Shown here piece after piece: positions 22,577 to 34,400 of a stretch of 64,000 nucleotides of DNA. Under the pieces are notes generated by a model, which saw only the letters and a program-made list of their open reading frames with translations, made no database searches and was not told the origin of the DNA. The translations under genes were made by a program, and so were the position numbers. Each line of letters starts with the position of its first letter. Within the stretch, counting starts at the first letter, position 1. The stretch spans positions 28,352-92,351 of the forward strand of contig NJFT01000163.1 of NCBI GenBank assembly GCA_002221725.1, written 5' to 3'. Source of the stretch: Scedosporium boydii (Eukaryota > Ascomycota > Sordariomycetes > Microascales > Microascaceae).

Positions 22577-23645
22577 TACGAAGTACTTCATAGCCAGGCA
22601 GTATGGGTAGGCGAGATCCTCGCTTACAAGAACGATCGTCTCAGGCTCCGGGAATCTACTGTACTCACCGGAAGTTGCGGGACTCCTCTCGGTCAAGGTA
22701 TTACATTGATGTCTGGCGGTCGAGAGGAAGGCTGCCGCAATACCTAGAGCCCCGTCTTAGGCCCCCGCTTGCGCCGCTCCCCAGTTGCTCCGCGTCGCAA
22801 CTTAATCAGGCCTCCGTCATGAACCCAAGTCACCGAGACAAAAACGGGATCGGAATCATGGGATCAAAGTCGAAAATTCTGGCGGTGCCAATCGCAACAT
22901 CCAACCTCGATTACGAGAATCAAAATCCTTGTTCGAAGCCCACAAATCCAGGACCGTTCGTTCTCCTATTCGCTCAGCTCTCCCCTGAGCCTCGTGCCAG
23001 GGATTTCACCCGCAAACCCCGGATCCCTGCCAATCTGAGTTGCCCGTGTTCTGTTCCCTCTTCCCCGAACCATTTGCGTTGTCGCCAGCGGTCTGTAATA
23101 CTTCGCATGCAAGGAATAGAAGGGCACTGGAATGAAGGACAGTCTTAACGAGCCAATCAGGACGTCGCTTCAGCTCGACATCAGACCGTTGCTGGGAAGG
23201 ACCCTTCACTGGACTTACGAAGTACGAAGGAGGATATCGTCGTCCCCTCCCCTTCCGACCGTGTCGTCGACCGTGTTTTGGGACGCGTCAGGCATGGCCA
23301 AGCCCTGTAATCCCCCCTTCTGTTGACCGTCTCTGGAATTTGTCCCGATTGCGATGCGCTGTCAAGGCTGTCCTGGTTCTCTCAACCATGAAGACCTTTT
23401 AAGATTAATATTCGTTGAACATCATTGTTGCTGGCGATATCGGTGGTATGTTATGACAGGAGTTACTGTTACTTGAGAAAGCCGAAGAGGATCTTCAACA
23501 GTGCCTCGATTTTCATCTGAAATCTGAGATGTACTTCCCGTACTGCCCGTTCTCAGACCTTCAAAAAATGGGCAGATTCCCTTTCCAACCTCGTACTCCG
23601 TAATACGCTTCGTACGTCTTTCACTCTAAAGTATAATACGAAGTA
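22577..23645. repeat. Cluster of the TACGRAGTA dispersed motif
   Basis: TACGAAGTA is at 22577-22585 (within GTACGAAGTACTTC), 23216-23224 and 23637-23645. TACTCCGTA is at 23594-23602, and a near copy, TACGCTTCGTACG, follows at 23604. Four exact copies in 1.07 kb of non-coding DNA. Confidence 0.85.
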
Positions 23646-24773
23646 ACGAGAAAGAAAACTGTCATCGCCTGGTTGTCGTGCCCAGTAATCTAGGTTTGGA
23701 TACTGGCAGAGTGACATTAAGCGAAAAGGGGGCAAGAATAAAAAAGGCCGACTGCCTTACAAGCCTGTGACATTTCGCTCAGCGCCTGGGCAAGGATATG
23801 TCTAGTAAGACTTGGTACTGGTGCCACTGATGTATAGACTGTTTTTGGAGCTCTGGGCACCTGGACCTTGTCCTTGGAATTTGTTTTAAGCCGCCTCGAC
23901 CGGTTTTCGAACAATGCTTTTTCTCCGACACGGAGGGTAAGACAAGAGATGGGTTGGAGGTGGAGAACTGGCAGAAGGAGTGGTCAAGTCTTCTGGTTTG
24001 CTTTAACCATAAACTTGTGCATTATGGATGCGGTAAAATGAGCATTATAATAATCCGAGATATCAAGTTATACATACACAGGTGGATGCATAAGGAGGCG
24101 AGACAAATTCTGGGATATTAAACTGCTTCGTAAGGTGATATCGATCGCTGAAGTGAACAGGGGCCCCATGTTAAAACCATAAGACTGCCTCAGCAACAGA
24201 AAGTACATCATAATGCTTCATGCCACGATTGGGAATAGTGCGGTAAGCCACAACGAGGTTGCTTGGGTCGTGATGGATCTCCAGGCGTTGGAATGTGGGA
24301 AGTCAAAACACATGGGCTAGAGACATGACGTTTCGTTTCTAAACATTTTCAAGCGCACCATCCAAAGTCCAAGTGAATCTTTACAGTCGATCAAGTAGCT
24401 GGCATTGGAAACTGTCTCTCGATGTTTGTTTGAGGCACTCGGACAAGTGCAATGCCACTTTGCTTTTGCCGCTTCATCGACAACAGGGGTTAAGTAAGGT
24501 TTCACACTCAACTTGGAGGATTTGCCAGGAACAGACGAAAGATATTATTATCAATATTACCGAAATAGCAAAGCGAATGGCACAAGATAAGATGATAGGG
24601 TTAAAGAAGGAAAGAGTTGGAAACTGCAGCTTTAGGGTTTCCTCACTCCACTTCTTTTTGCAGCCCTTTTCCCAACAACTGTCAAGAGCTTGAATGATCT
24701 TATTTTAAGTACCATCGCGTCGGTACATGTTCGTGTGTCTCAACGGCACCTCACAACTACTGATTGCCGGATT

Positions 24774-24797
24774 GAAGACTCCTCTTTCGGAGTCTTC
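24774..24797. repeat. Inverted repeat, 9-bp arms, 6-nt loop
   Basis: GAAGACTCC (24774-24782) and GGAGTCTTC (24789-24797) are perfectly complementary around TCTTTC. It could form a small hairpin. It lies in the gene-empty block with no adjacent gene. Confidence 0.7.
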
Positions 24798-25768
24798 TGA
24801 CCTCAAAAATATCTTTTTATAGATCGTCAAAATTGCAATTGGCAACGCACAGCTCAGACGAGCAAAGAGACGAATCGAAAATATCGACGAAGCGCGGAAG
24901 CGCAGGAAGCGCGGCAGAGATGCGCTCAGGCAAAAATGGGTAAAATGAGAGCACACCATCTTTTGCAACTTGTGGTGTTGTAAAGACAGGTGTACCATGG
25001 TCCGTGGCTCACTCAGTGGTAGAAGTCGGAGACAGTGATGACCTCTATCACTAATGGCGACTTGCCATTGACAAGTAACACCTTCAACTTACGATGGCCA
25101 AGTAAGAGTCGAGGGGCGGGATGACTTATGATATTGAGCAAAACCAAAGGACGCGTTGTCTTGCATTGTTTTCACGTTCCCGAAGTGAAATCATTATCCG
25201 CTTTCTGACTTTGAGTGGAGGATTGGGCGAGTCTTGGTCTCGGAGAGCTCTCTATCGACACGTGGGATGTTGGAAGCCCTCGACCCCATGACCTAAAAAG
25301 CTAGCTCTAACTTCGTTCCTGATGTAGCGCAATTCTTCACCTCTTCTTGATTTAACTCAATTGAGACTCCTCCTTCACGACAACAGTCCCGATGGCCCAT
25401 GGCTTGCGACTTTGCATATCGGAATAAACGAGAAGTCTTATGCCGATGTGGTACGACGCACATTAGCTTCCCACCTCAGAGTGTTGACATTGCTGCAACT
25501 GCAGGCCGTCGTGATGGGGGGAAAGGGAAAGTGGAAGAGACGGAAAAATGAAGCTCTGACTTGTACCTTCGTACCTTGATCTTTAACCAGGGGGCCATGC
25601 ACCAGATCCCTGTCACCTTCCACACTCCAAAATTAAACAAGTCGATTGCCTTTCCCGTTTAAGCCATCTCCCGCGGCTCTGGACAAGTGTGAAGTAGAGG
25701 TACTTTACGGACTTCAGGGATCCGGTGCTGGTCGACATCAAATTTCATTTCAAGCCCATGTCACCCTG

Positions 25769-26322
25769 TACTTCGTACTATCTGGGCCAATTGGTCGTAG
25801 GCAGGGTACTTTGATACGACGTACATGAGAATGTCTGAGCGTCATCTCTTTGGGCGCATTGGAAGGAGGGACTCAAGAGAGGCGGCAGTGATACACTGGC
25901 ATGTAGCTATACCTGCTGCCATTGGGGATGTCGTGCCGGGCTCCTTCCCAGGTACCATGCGTCAGAAGGCGGAGTCGTAAACTGTCGATTCGTTCCTTTT
26001 TGGTTCTTGGGCAATTTCGACTACTGGGATGTCAGGGCATCAAAGCAACCGAATATGGAGTGGAGTACTTCGTGCGTGGTGGTGTACACTACACCACGCA
26101 TACACGATGTACGCTACCTCTCTGTGTTGATCTCTGACGACAGGCGCAGGACACCAAGCATTACGAAGTATAGGAGGGAATGCAGCTTGATGTCGGTCGG
26201 TGTACGAAGTACTTTGCCAAGGACAGAGCAGTCGCCATCCATCGTCCTCTCATCTTAGCACTTTCCCTTGCAGTTCCCACAGACTTTGTCCTCGTTTCCT
26301 CGTCCTCGATTACTACTTCGTA
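25769..26322. repeat. Densest cluster of the TACGRAGTA dispersed motif
   Basis: Exact copies are TACTTCGTA at 25769-25777 (embedded in the perfect 11-mer GTACTTCGTAC), TACGAAGTA at 26162-26170 and 26203-26211, and TACTTCGTA at 26314-26322. Near copies, for example GTACTTCGTGC near 26065, are interspersed. The cluster is about 1.1-1.6 kb upstream of the SH3-domain membrane protein gene. Confidence 0.85.
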
Positions 26323-27396
26323 CTGCCACACATTCTTGCTCTTCTTCTTCCCGTCCCCGCCTCTCTCGCTAATATCAAGTAGTCTATTCTTATACACTGC
26401 TTGTACTTTCGAATTGATGTTGTGCAGCCCAAGTTGCGTGCCCCAAAAGTTGTACATACGCGGGCCTCTTCCGGTCCGGACTAGTGACTGGTTGACAAGT
26501 ATAACCCGGCCATATCCTGAGGAGGCGCCTTCCCCAAAATACCCTCGCAATCCCACCTTACCCTCCCATGCTCTTTCCCTCCTCCTTTAATAATAATAAT
26601 ACCCTCACTTTCCCTACTAGCGCCACTCATATCCTTCCTGGTTCCGTACTCTCCTCCCCATCTCTCCCCCAATCTCCCTTCGTACGCGCTTCAAGGGAGT
26701 TTCCTGTCAAGCAAAGAGTCGGAGAGTGAAGACGGTTTCCTTTGTTCTTCTTTCGAGCAGAGGAGAAAGTGTTTACCTCTTTGTTTGGGAATATTCTTTG
26801 TGTTGGCACAAAGCTGTGGTTTAGGTCCTTCAACCGCCGGAGTGATAGGTAAAGGCGAGAGTGGCTCTCCCTTCCGACAAGCTCGCCTTCCTCGATCGGA
26901 CCAGACGAACCCGCTCGACGACGACACCTTCCTCGATACTATTGACCGAAGAGACGATGGTCCGAGGCCTTTAATTCTTACAACCAGACCAACTCAAGTC
27001 CTTCCTTTAATTCTTCGAACTTCGTAATTCGATCAACGAGCGCGCGACGAACTCACCAAGCTCTTTACATCGAATGCCGACCGGAATTATTCGAGAGCTC
27101 ACCATTTCGCTTCCGTCGGCCTATTCTTTTCTTTCCACTTTCGTGTCGCTTAATCTCATCGACGAGATTGAAAACCCGGGTCGAGCCGTGTTCCGGTTAC
27201 TTGCACGCCGCTCCCGACAGGTCAACGAGGACATCTTTCTTCCCTGAACGGTCTTGAATTCGTGTGTCGATGTTAATATTCCATTGGTAACACGAAAACT
27301 GTCCTGGTGCGAAAAAAGGGACATTCAGGGCCTTAACTTCGAAAGGAAACCAGAAGCGACGCGATAACCATCAATCACCCGCTAATTCCTCAAATA

Positions 27397-29401
27397 ATGT
27401 CTACGAGAAGTCAAAATGGCCCCAGAAGGGGGCGGCTAGGAGAGAAGAGTAGGAGGCGAGGTGGACCCGTGAAAGCCCGCGAAGGGTTGTCAACTTCGAC
27501 GTTATTACTGTCGATGCTTTCGATTGCACCCGCCGTTTCGGCCCAATGCATATCACTGCGAGATTCCACGTCGTGCCCGGCCTGGCCAGACGCGTCCATC
27601 TCACTAGATCCGAATATCGTTGGGACATTGTAAGTTGGGCATAGATTCCAAGGCCGCCGGGTTCTTCTATTGGTAACAACATGCTGACAATTGGGTTTTG
27701 CAGTTCGTTCCTCAGGTTTGTTGTGGACAGGGAGTCGTTTGATTCCAGATTGGACTCTTACATAAAAACGACGTACATCAGTGAGAAGTGAGTCGATTCC
27801 AGCTCAATTAGCCCTCCGTTATCCGAGTTGGCGCTGATAATGTGTGGTCAGGTTTCAAGCTCAGTTCGGCTGTGGCTCCGTCGACTTCGCGAAAGCAAAC
27901 GACATGTACGCGCGATTTACGAAAACGACGATTTGCAGTGCCATCATCCAAATGTCGAAGAATGCCTGCGGGGTCGCTAATGAAAATGCGCGCCCGGTTT
28001 GCGCCGATACTTGCGTTCGTTCATCCTGAGGTGGTTCTTCTCTAATCGCTTGTACTAACGATGAGACAGGCCGACTTTGCCCAGAGCGAGGCGTTTGTTT
28101 CGTCCCAACCCAACATGTGTTCTAACCCTGGACCGGAGCTCGTGAAGCTTATCCGGGCCGACTTTGCGACCTGCTCTCTACCGGATGATGCGCTGGCTCC
28201 TTCCCGCTGCATCCAAGGTATCACAAACGAACCGAATAACTGTGGTTTCGCCGACAGCACAATCGGTCTCTGTGCTTATTGCGCAACCACTGGACTTAAT
28301 GCTACTGACGGCTGCTGTTTCGCGTCAAATGTTGAGGAGCGATGCGCGGGTGTCGAGCTACCTTCAATTCTGCCAACCATGACCTTCACTGTTCCCTCTG
28401 CCAGTGCGACTCCCGGCACCGATAACGACGATGACGGTGGTCTCTCTGGTGGTGCCATTGCCGGTATTGTCATAGGCGCTATTGTGGGAGCCGTCCTCCT
28501 TGCTGGTCTTGTTTGGCTGTGCATCGTGCTTGCCCGCAGGCGCAGGGGTTACGGTAGCCAGAGTGGTGGAAGCATCTTCAACCAGCCCTCTCCTGCTCGA
28601 TCAGGACGTCCTATGTCCGAAACCAAGGTCCAAAGTGCTGCGGCGCCCCAAGGTTACGAGATGCTCCCAGGGGGCCGCATTGCTCGTATGTCGGCTCTCG
28701 AGGGTCATTCTGCGGACTCTCCATCTCACACCCGCCTGTCAAGTGCGGCTGGTGCCGCTGCTGTTGGGGGCATTTCTGGGCGTATGTCATCGCAGAGAAG
28801 GGGTGACAACCACTCCTCTTCGGATGATTATGGAGATACCCCCGATATCGAGGCCGGAGCCGGCGTTCTCCGACCACCTCCCGCAGCTACTAGGAGGAAT
28901 GGCTCACTATCGAGCAATTCGGTTCTTGATGAGGCGCAATCACCAACTAGCGCGGGGGGCATGTCATCGCCGCAAGGTCTTGCTAGTCAACAATCTGAGC
29001 AGCTGCCGTTCTTCAAAGACTACTACTCGCAGGATGATATCCATCCCGGTGACCGGGTGGCCGTACTCTGGGCTTACCAGCCCCGCGCGGCCGACGAGTT
29101 TGCGCTAGAGAGGGGCGATATGCTGAAGGTGGTGGGTATTTGGGATGATGGTTGGGCGACGGGCATTATGCTTGACGATCGCGCCGATGAGTGGGAGGCG
29201 AGGAGGCAGGCTCAGAGGGATAGCGGCGTCTCTAACACATCTGGCCGCCGCGACACCTCACCGCCCGTGAGCGGCGAGATCAAGGCGTTCCCTCTGGTGT
29301 GCGTGTGCTTGCCAGAGCACTGGAGGAAGACAATCGAGGGAGAGGGCTCCACAGAAACCGGATCAAGCAGCCATCAACGGACGATATCGGCCATCTCGTG
29401 A
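27397..29401 (+). CDS. Cys-rich single-pass membrane protein with cytoplasmic SH3 domain
   Basis: Four exons (27397-27629, 27704-27787, 27852-28014, 28070-29401) give 603 residues. Introns are 74, 64 and 55 nt; the last has TACTAAC before GACAG but an unusual GTTCGT donor. A basic N-terminal extension of about 30 residues precedes a hydrophobic signal, STLLLSMLSIAPAVSAQ. A Cys-rich extracellular region of about 220 residues follows (motifs CGVANENARPVC, CCFASNVEERC). Then comes a TM segment at about 287-310 (GAIAGIVIGAIVGAVLLAGL) ending in RRRRG. The cytoplasmic part is Ser/Gly-rich. A C-terminal SH3 domain at about 484-577 has ALYDY-like AVLWAYQP, DEFALERGD, and WDDGWATG for the WW motif. 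This architecture resembles fungal SH3 membrane proteins of the Fus1/Sho1-like kind, with roles in polarity, fusion or stress signalling. The exact role is inferred. Confidence 0.85.
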
Positions 29402-31421
29402 AATGGTGCCTATACGCCATTGATTTTCCCCACGAGATTGATTTGATATCCTTCCCTTTTATCCTATGAGTCCACGTCTTTTAAAACAACAACCTTCATG
29501 ACGAAGCCACTGGTTCGGGAGCATTTGGTTTATACAGGAGTTTCTGGCATCCTTGCATTTCTTGGTCCTCGTCTTTTTTCTCCTTCGGTTTCGCCCAGAC
29601 TTCTCCGCCCCAATCCAAGCAATCCGGTGATGACTATATATCCCTCCGAGTCTTTTTCTATAGGTTCGACAGGTTCCATCGTGTCGCGTCGAACCACCCT
29701 GACCACCTCGAACTGTCTATAATTTCTTTCGCTCAATTTTGTCTGCAGCATTCGTTCCTTTTCTCTGTTCTCTTCTCTACATATGCCATTCTGCACATAG
29801 AGACGACAAAAAGCAACCTTTGCATTTGACAGACGATACGCTTAATGGTTTCGCGTCCTAGCCGACGCTTTAATTTTCCAATCACCTCTTCCAGATCCCT
29901 GAATACCCCCTATCGGCGAACTCGCGGCGCAGCACTTGTTTTCTACTCGGCGTTTCCCCAGCAATCCTTCGAATGGAGCGCGAGTTATGAGAAAGCTCGC
30001 CCGCAGCTAGTGGGGATTCAACAGGCTGTAAGAGGATTAATATCACATCAAACTTTGCATAGCGCCCTCCATTTCTCTTCGATGTTTTATATACCCAGTT
30101 TTATGGCTTGAGCTTGGCCCTTTGTGTTATCTGGTATCGCGGCATTTCTTTTTGTTTGCCTTATCTAGTGCTGGATTCCGGGGGCAGGTTTGTTGAATGT
30201 GTGGCTGGGAGGGCGCTTGCTATGTAATTCCATTCCCTTTGTTTCTTTTATCGTTGGATTTGTATTTGTTGGAAGGGGATGGGGTTATGGAGAGGGATCG
30301 AGGTGTTCCTCGGTATATGGTCAGAGCAGAGGTGGTCGACGACGGTGAGGTGTTCTTAGGGTTCTGACCAAGATGAAGAGGGGTGGGCTGGGCTTACCTG
30401 AGCTGAGAGGCCGAAGGTGGAACTGGGCTCGTCCCTGTTCTGTCTTCTTTTCTTTCTCGGCCTAGGTTTGGATGTAGCAGTGTAGCTAGTACTATTCCTG
30501 GAATCGAGTGCTATTGCTTAAATCGTTGCTTCCCGAAGTCATGGTGATGGTGTCCAAAGTGAAGCAACAAGTCATTTGCCATTTGATGAGACTGATGTCC
30601 AGAGAACCTTTCTTTCTGCATGTGAATACCGCAACCTCTGTGACTCGGAAACTATTGACTATAGCTTCGGGCGGAGATATGAATCTAGCTTGTTAAATGT
30701 TCAAATATCACAAGATCAATGATGTTTTGTGTAGTCAGCAATGCTGTTGATGATGTAAGGCTAGTGATCTCAAATTCTACAACGGAAGGCAGCAAGAGGT
30801 GGGTTGCGGATGGTTGAGGTCCTCTACTCAAATCATTTACAATCTACTTCGTACAAGGAGCTTCTTCGCTGCTAGCTAAGGAAGCCGGCCAATAACCCAG
30901 TACTGGCAGAGCCTCTATGACTGACCCACTTTCAGTTGATCCCGCACCGCCCTAGGCTCAGCTTATGCTCAAATGAAATGTCCGCTTCAATTCTGACGAC
31001 AACTCCCATCTACTGCATCTATCCGACTAGACCAACCTTTCGAGCTTCTTCTTGCTTTAGCCTTGGTCTTCCAAGCTTCTTTCTTTCTTAGAGTTTGACC
31101 TGAATTTCTAGATTTATCGGTTCCTTTGTACAATAACCAAAACGCGTTTCGCATTGCTACGATACCCCCCCACCGCCTTCCACCCTTGCTTCCTCGCCAA
31201 GTCGCTGCCTACGTCCTCCCACGAATCATCCCAGACTGCTGAAGATGACGAGTCTCGATCGCGATTCTACCCCCGACCCCAGGTAGTTTCTTTTTCTTCG
31301 AAGGTATAAATAAAGCGTTTCCTCCCAGCCTAGACGGCCACTCAACAAATCAACACCCAGTCGACCACCACTTTCTCGACCGCATTCTTCGAAGAACGGA
31401 CAGGCAGGGAATCCGCGCACG
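29402..31421. other. Intergenic, no gene seen
   Basis: Two kilobases between the SH3 gene and VPS15. The proximal part is the 3' region of the SH3 gene (T-rich). The distal 400 nt, with pyrimidine-rich stretches, should hold the VPS15 promoter and leader. One copy of TACTTCGTA is at 30845-30853. The short frames here show no family features. Confidence 0.5.
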
Positions 31422-34400
31422 ATGGGCCAGGGCTTTTCGCTGGCGACCCCGTCAGCGGGCTCGGCGAGCATCGACGTGCCGGAGCTTAGTGACCTTGTAT
31501 ACGAGAAGAGTATCGGGAATGCGAGGTTTATGAAGAGTGTGAGGGCGCGGCACCATGATGGGGTTGTGCTTGTCAAGATATTGGTTAAGCCATATACACC
31601 CATGCCGCTTGAGCAATACAAGAGGGAGATAATAGGTAAATGGTCTGCGGCATCATAACATTCCCTTCACGGAACTAACTTCGAGGGATAGAACAGAGAA
31701 AGGCGCTCGCGGAAGTCCCCAACGCCCTCCCATTCCAGCGAATCATCGAAACCGATACGAACGGTTACCTGGTGCGCCAGTTCATGTACAGCTCTCTTTA
31801 CGACCGGATAAGCACGCGGCCGTTCCTGGAAGATATCGAGAAAAAGTGGTTGGCGTTTCAGCTGCTGTGTGCGTTACGCGATTGTCATGCGAGGGACATC
31901 TACCATGGCGACATCAAGGCGCAGAACATCCTCGTCACGTCGTGGAACTGGCTATACCTCACAGACTTTTCCTCGGCCTTCAAGCCGATCGTTCTGCCTG
32001 ACGATAACCCCGCGGACTTCACCTACTATTTCGATACCGTGGGGAAGCGGACGTGTTATATTGCCCCGGAGAGATTCGTCGGCGCTGGGGAGTCGACCCC
32101 AGGCGGTGCGAAGCTTACCTGGGCGATGGATATCTTCAGCGCGGGCTGCGTGATCGCCCAGCTGTTCCTCGAGACGGAGTTCTTTACGCTGAGTCAACTG
32201 TACAAGTATCGAAGGGGCGAGTACGATCCCACAGCCACTGCGCTGAGCGTGATACCGGATAAGGATGTGCGGGAGATGATATCGCATATGATACAGCTTG
32301 ATCCCGAGAGACGGTATTCTGCTGAGCAGTATCTCGAATTCTTCAGGAAGAAGGTGTTCCCAGACTACTTTTACAGCTTCCTTCACCAGTACATGGGGCT
32401 CATCACCGATCCTTCGTCAGGAAACAGCCCCATCTCCAACTCCTCCAAAAACCTAGGCGAGCCCGACGAACGGATAGACCGAGTGTTTCTAGACTTTGAT
32501 AAGATCTCCTACTTTCTCGGCTACCAGGACGACAAGCGGACCTCCCAGAATCCACCCATCACGCCTAAGCTCGGCCTTGACCACTTCCCTGTGAGACTCA
32601 ACATACCGAACAACGAGCACTACGTTTCTGCTGCCCTTGAACCTCCCGAGGACGACGGCACTCTCATATTTGTCACCCTCGTGGTGTCTTCGATACGCAA
32701 CACTGCGCGTGCGGCTTCGAAGATACGTGCTTGTGATGTGTTGCTCGCCTTTGCAGAGAGGTTAACAGACGAGGCGAAGCTAGATCGGGTCCTACCTTAC
32801 CTGGTCTCTCTACTAACCGATAAGGCTGACATCGTTGTGATATCGGCTATTCGGAGCATCACGCAACTTCTCCAGATGGTGCGTGTTGTGACACCCATAA
32901 ACTCTCATGTCTTCGTCGAATACGTCCTCCCCCGGCTTCAGTCCGCTCTGTATCCTCCGTCCAGCTCGAACAAGCCACCGCCTAGCGCATTGGTCCGCGC
33001 AACTTATGCATCCTGTATTGGGAGCCTAGCGACTACAGCCTCTCGGTTTCTTGAAATGGCGGCGTCGCTCAAGGGCGACGGCTCATTTACAGTAGCGGAT
33101 CCAGAAGTGGAACCCGGTGCTAAGACGGAAGTTACCTTTGATAGTCTCTTTGATAATGCTCAGAGGCAATTGTTCGAGCTCTTTGAGAGACACACCAAGG
33201 CCCTAGTCGAGGACACGGACATCTACGTCCGGAGAGCCTTCTTGACTTCTGTGCCGGAGCTGTGCCTATTTTTTGAGCCTGCCGACGCCAACGATATTCT
33301 GCTCACTCACCTCAACACATACTTGAATGACCGCGACTGGATGCTCAAGTGCGCCTTCTTCGAGACTATAGTCGGCATTTCGACATTGATGGGCACGAGT
33401 AGCTTGGAGAACTTCATCTTGCCGCTGATGACGCAGGCGCTGACTGACACGGAAGAGTTTGTCGTCCAGGAGGACCTCCACGCGCTAGCGCAGCTTGCCA
33501 GTCTCGGACTGTTGTCGCGGGCTAAGATCTGGGCGCTTGTCGATGTCATCGGGCGATTCACAATGCATCCCAACCTTTGGATTCGAGAGGCCGCGGCCGA
33601 GTTCCTCTCCGCTGCGACCAAGTATCTGAGTCCTGCCGATATACTCTGCCTCGTGTTGCCGATGGTCAAGCCGTATCTGAAACCCGGCATAGTCCCGCAA
33701 TTCCACGACGAACTGGACTTGCTCGACGCGCTACTGAGCCCACTGTCCAGGTCTGTGTTTGATCAAGCCCTGACGTGGGCGGCGAAGACGGAGAAGGGGA
33801 TGTTCTGGAGACCGCTCCAGCAGCTGCGGAACCTAGCCTTTACCACACTCTCGACGCGTTCGGCCAAGGACCTCACCGCGCAGAGTATGAGCAAGGTTCC
33901 CCGGAACGAGGAGGATGAGCAGTGGTTCTCTAAGCTCCGGAGCCTTGGACTTGCGCCCGATGACGAGGTGAAGCTCTTGGCACTGAGAGAGTTTATTTGG
34001 AAGCTGAGCACGCTCAAGCAAAGGAGCACGGCCGATGGCGAGCCCGTGAGCTACAACGAAGCTATCTCGCTACAGAGCCTTGGGATTACGCCGCAGACGG
34101 TCTTCTTTGACGAGAAGCCGTTGCTTCAACAGGTTCCTGAGATACAGTCGCCGGAAGACTCAAGGGTGCCATACACGATCGCGGATGCGCTGCTCGATGC
34201 GTCCATGACGATCGACGACCCCGTGGCGAAACGGAAGAAGGCGGCGCTGAACGCTCACAAGTCTCGGGCGGGCAGCAGCACGGCGTCGCCGCACCCCCAG
34301 GATCGGCGGACGATGTCTCCTCCGGCCAGCCTGACCGGACGCAGGGACTCGAGGGATTCCACTCGGAGGATACCTCTGCTGGCTGGCAAGCTCCTTAGCG

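Larger units (their letters stand above)
16183..27396. other. 11.2 kb gene-empty block
   Basis: No open frame here shows a recognisable domain, consistent codon bias or convincing splice-linked exons. I read both strands and see only short frames. The block is not strongly AT-rich and I see no transposase, reverse transcriptase or terminal repeats, so it does not look like a RIP-mutated transposon. It carries homopolymers (A24 at 17078, T21 at 19934), nine of the 21 TACGRAGTA-type motifs (19702, 22577, 23216, 23594, 23637, 25769, 26162, 26203, 26314) and a 9-bp-arm inverted repeat at 24774. The last 700 nt, C/T-rich with many ATG-less stretches, probably include the promoter and leader of the SH3 gene. 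Non-coding RNA genes cannot be excluded. Confidence 0.5.

Noticed and set aside
24999..25030. tRNA A-box-like stretch (TGGCTCACTCAGTGG)
   Set aside because: No B box or matching stems follow within tRNA length.
16183..27396. RIP-mutated transposon in the gene-empty block
   Set aside because: Base composition is not strongly AT-rich, no terminal repeats or recognisable transposon protein fragments are seen.
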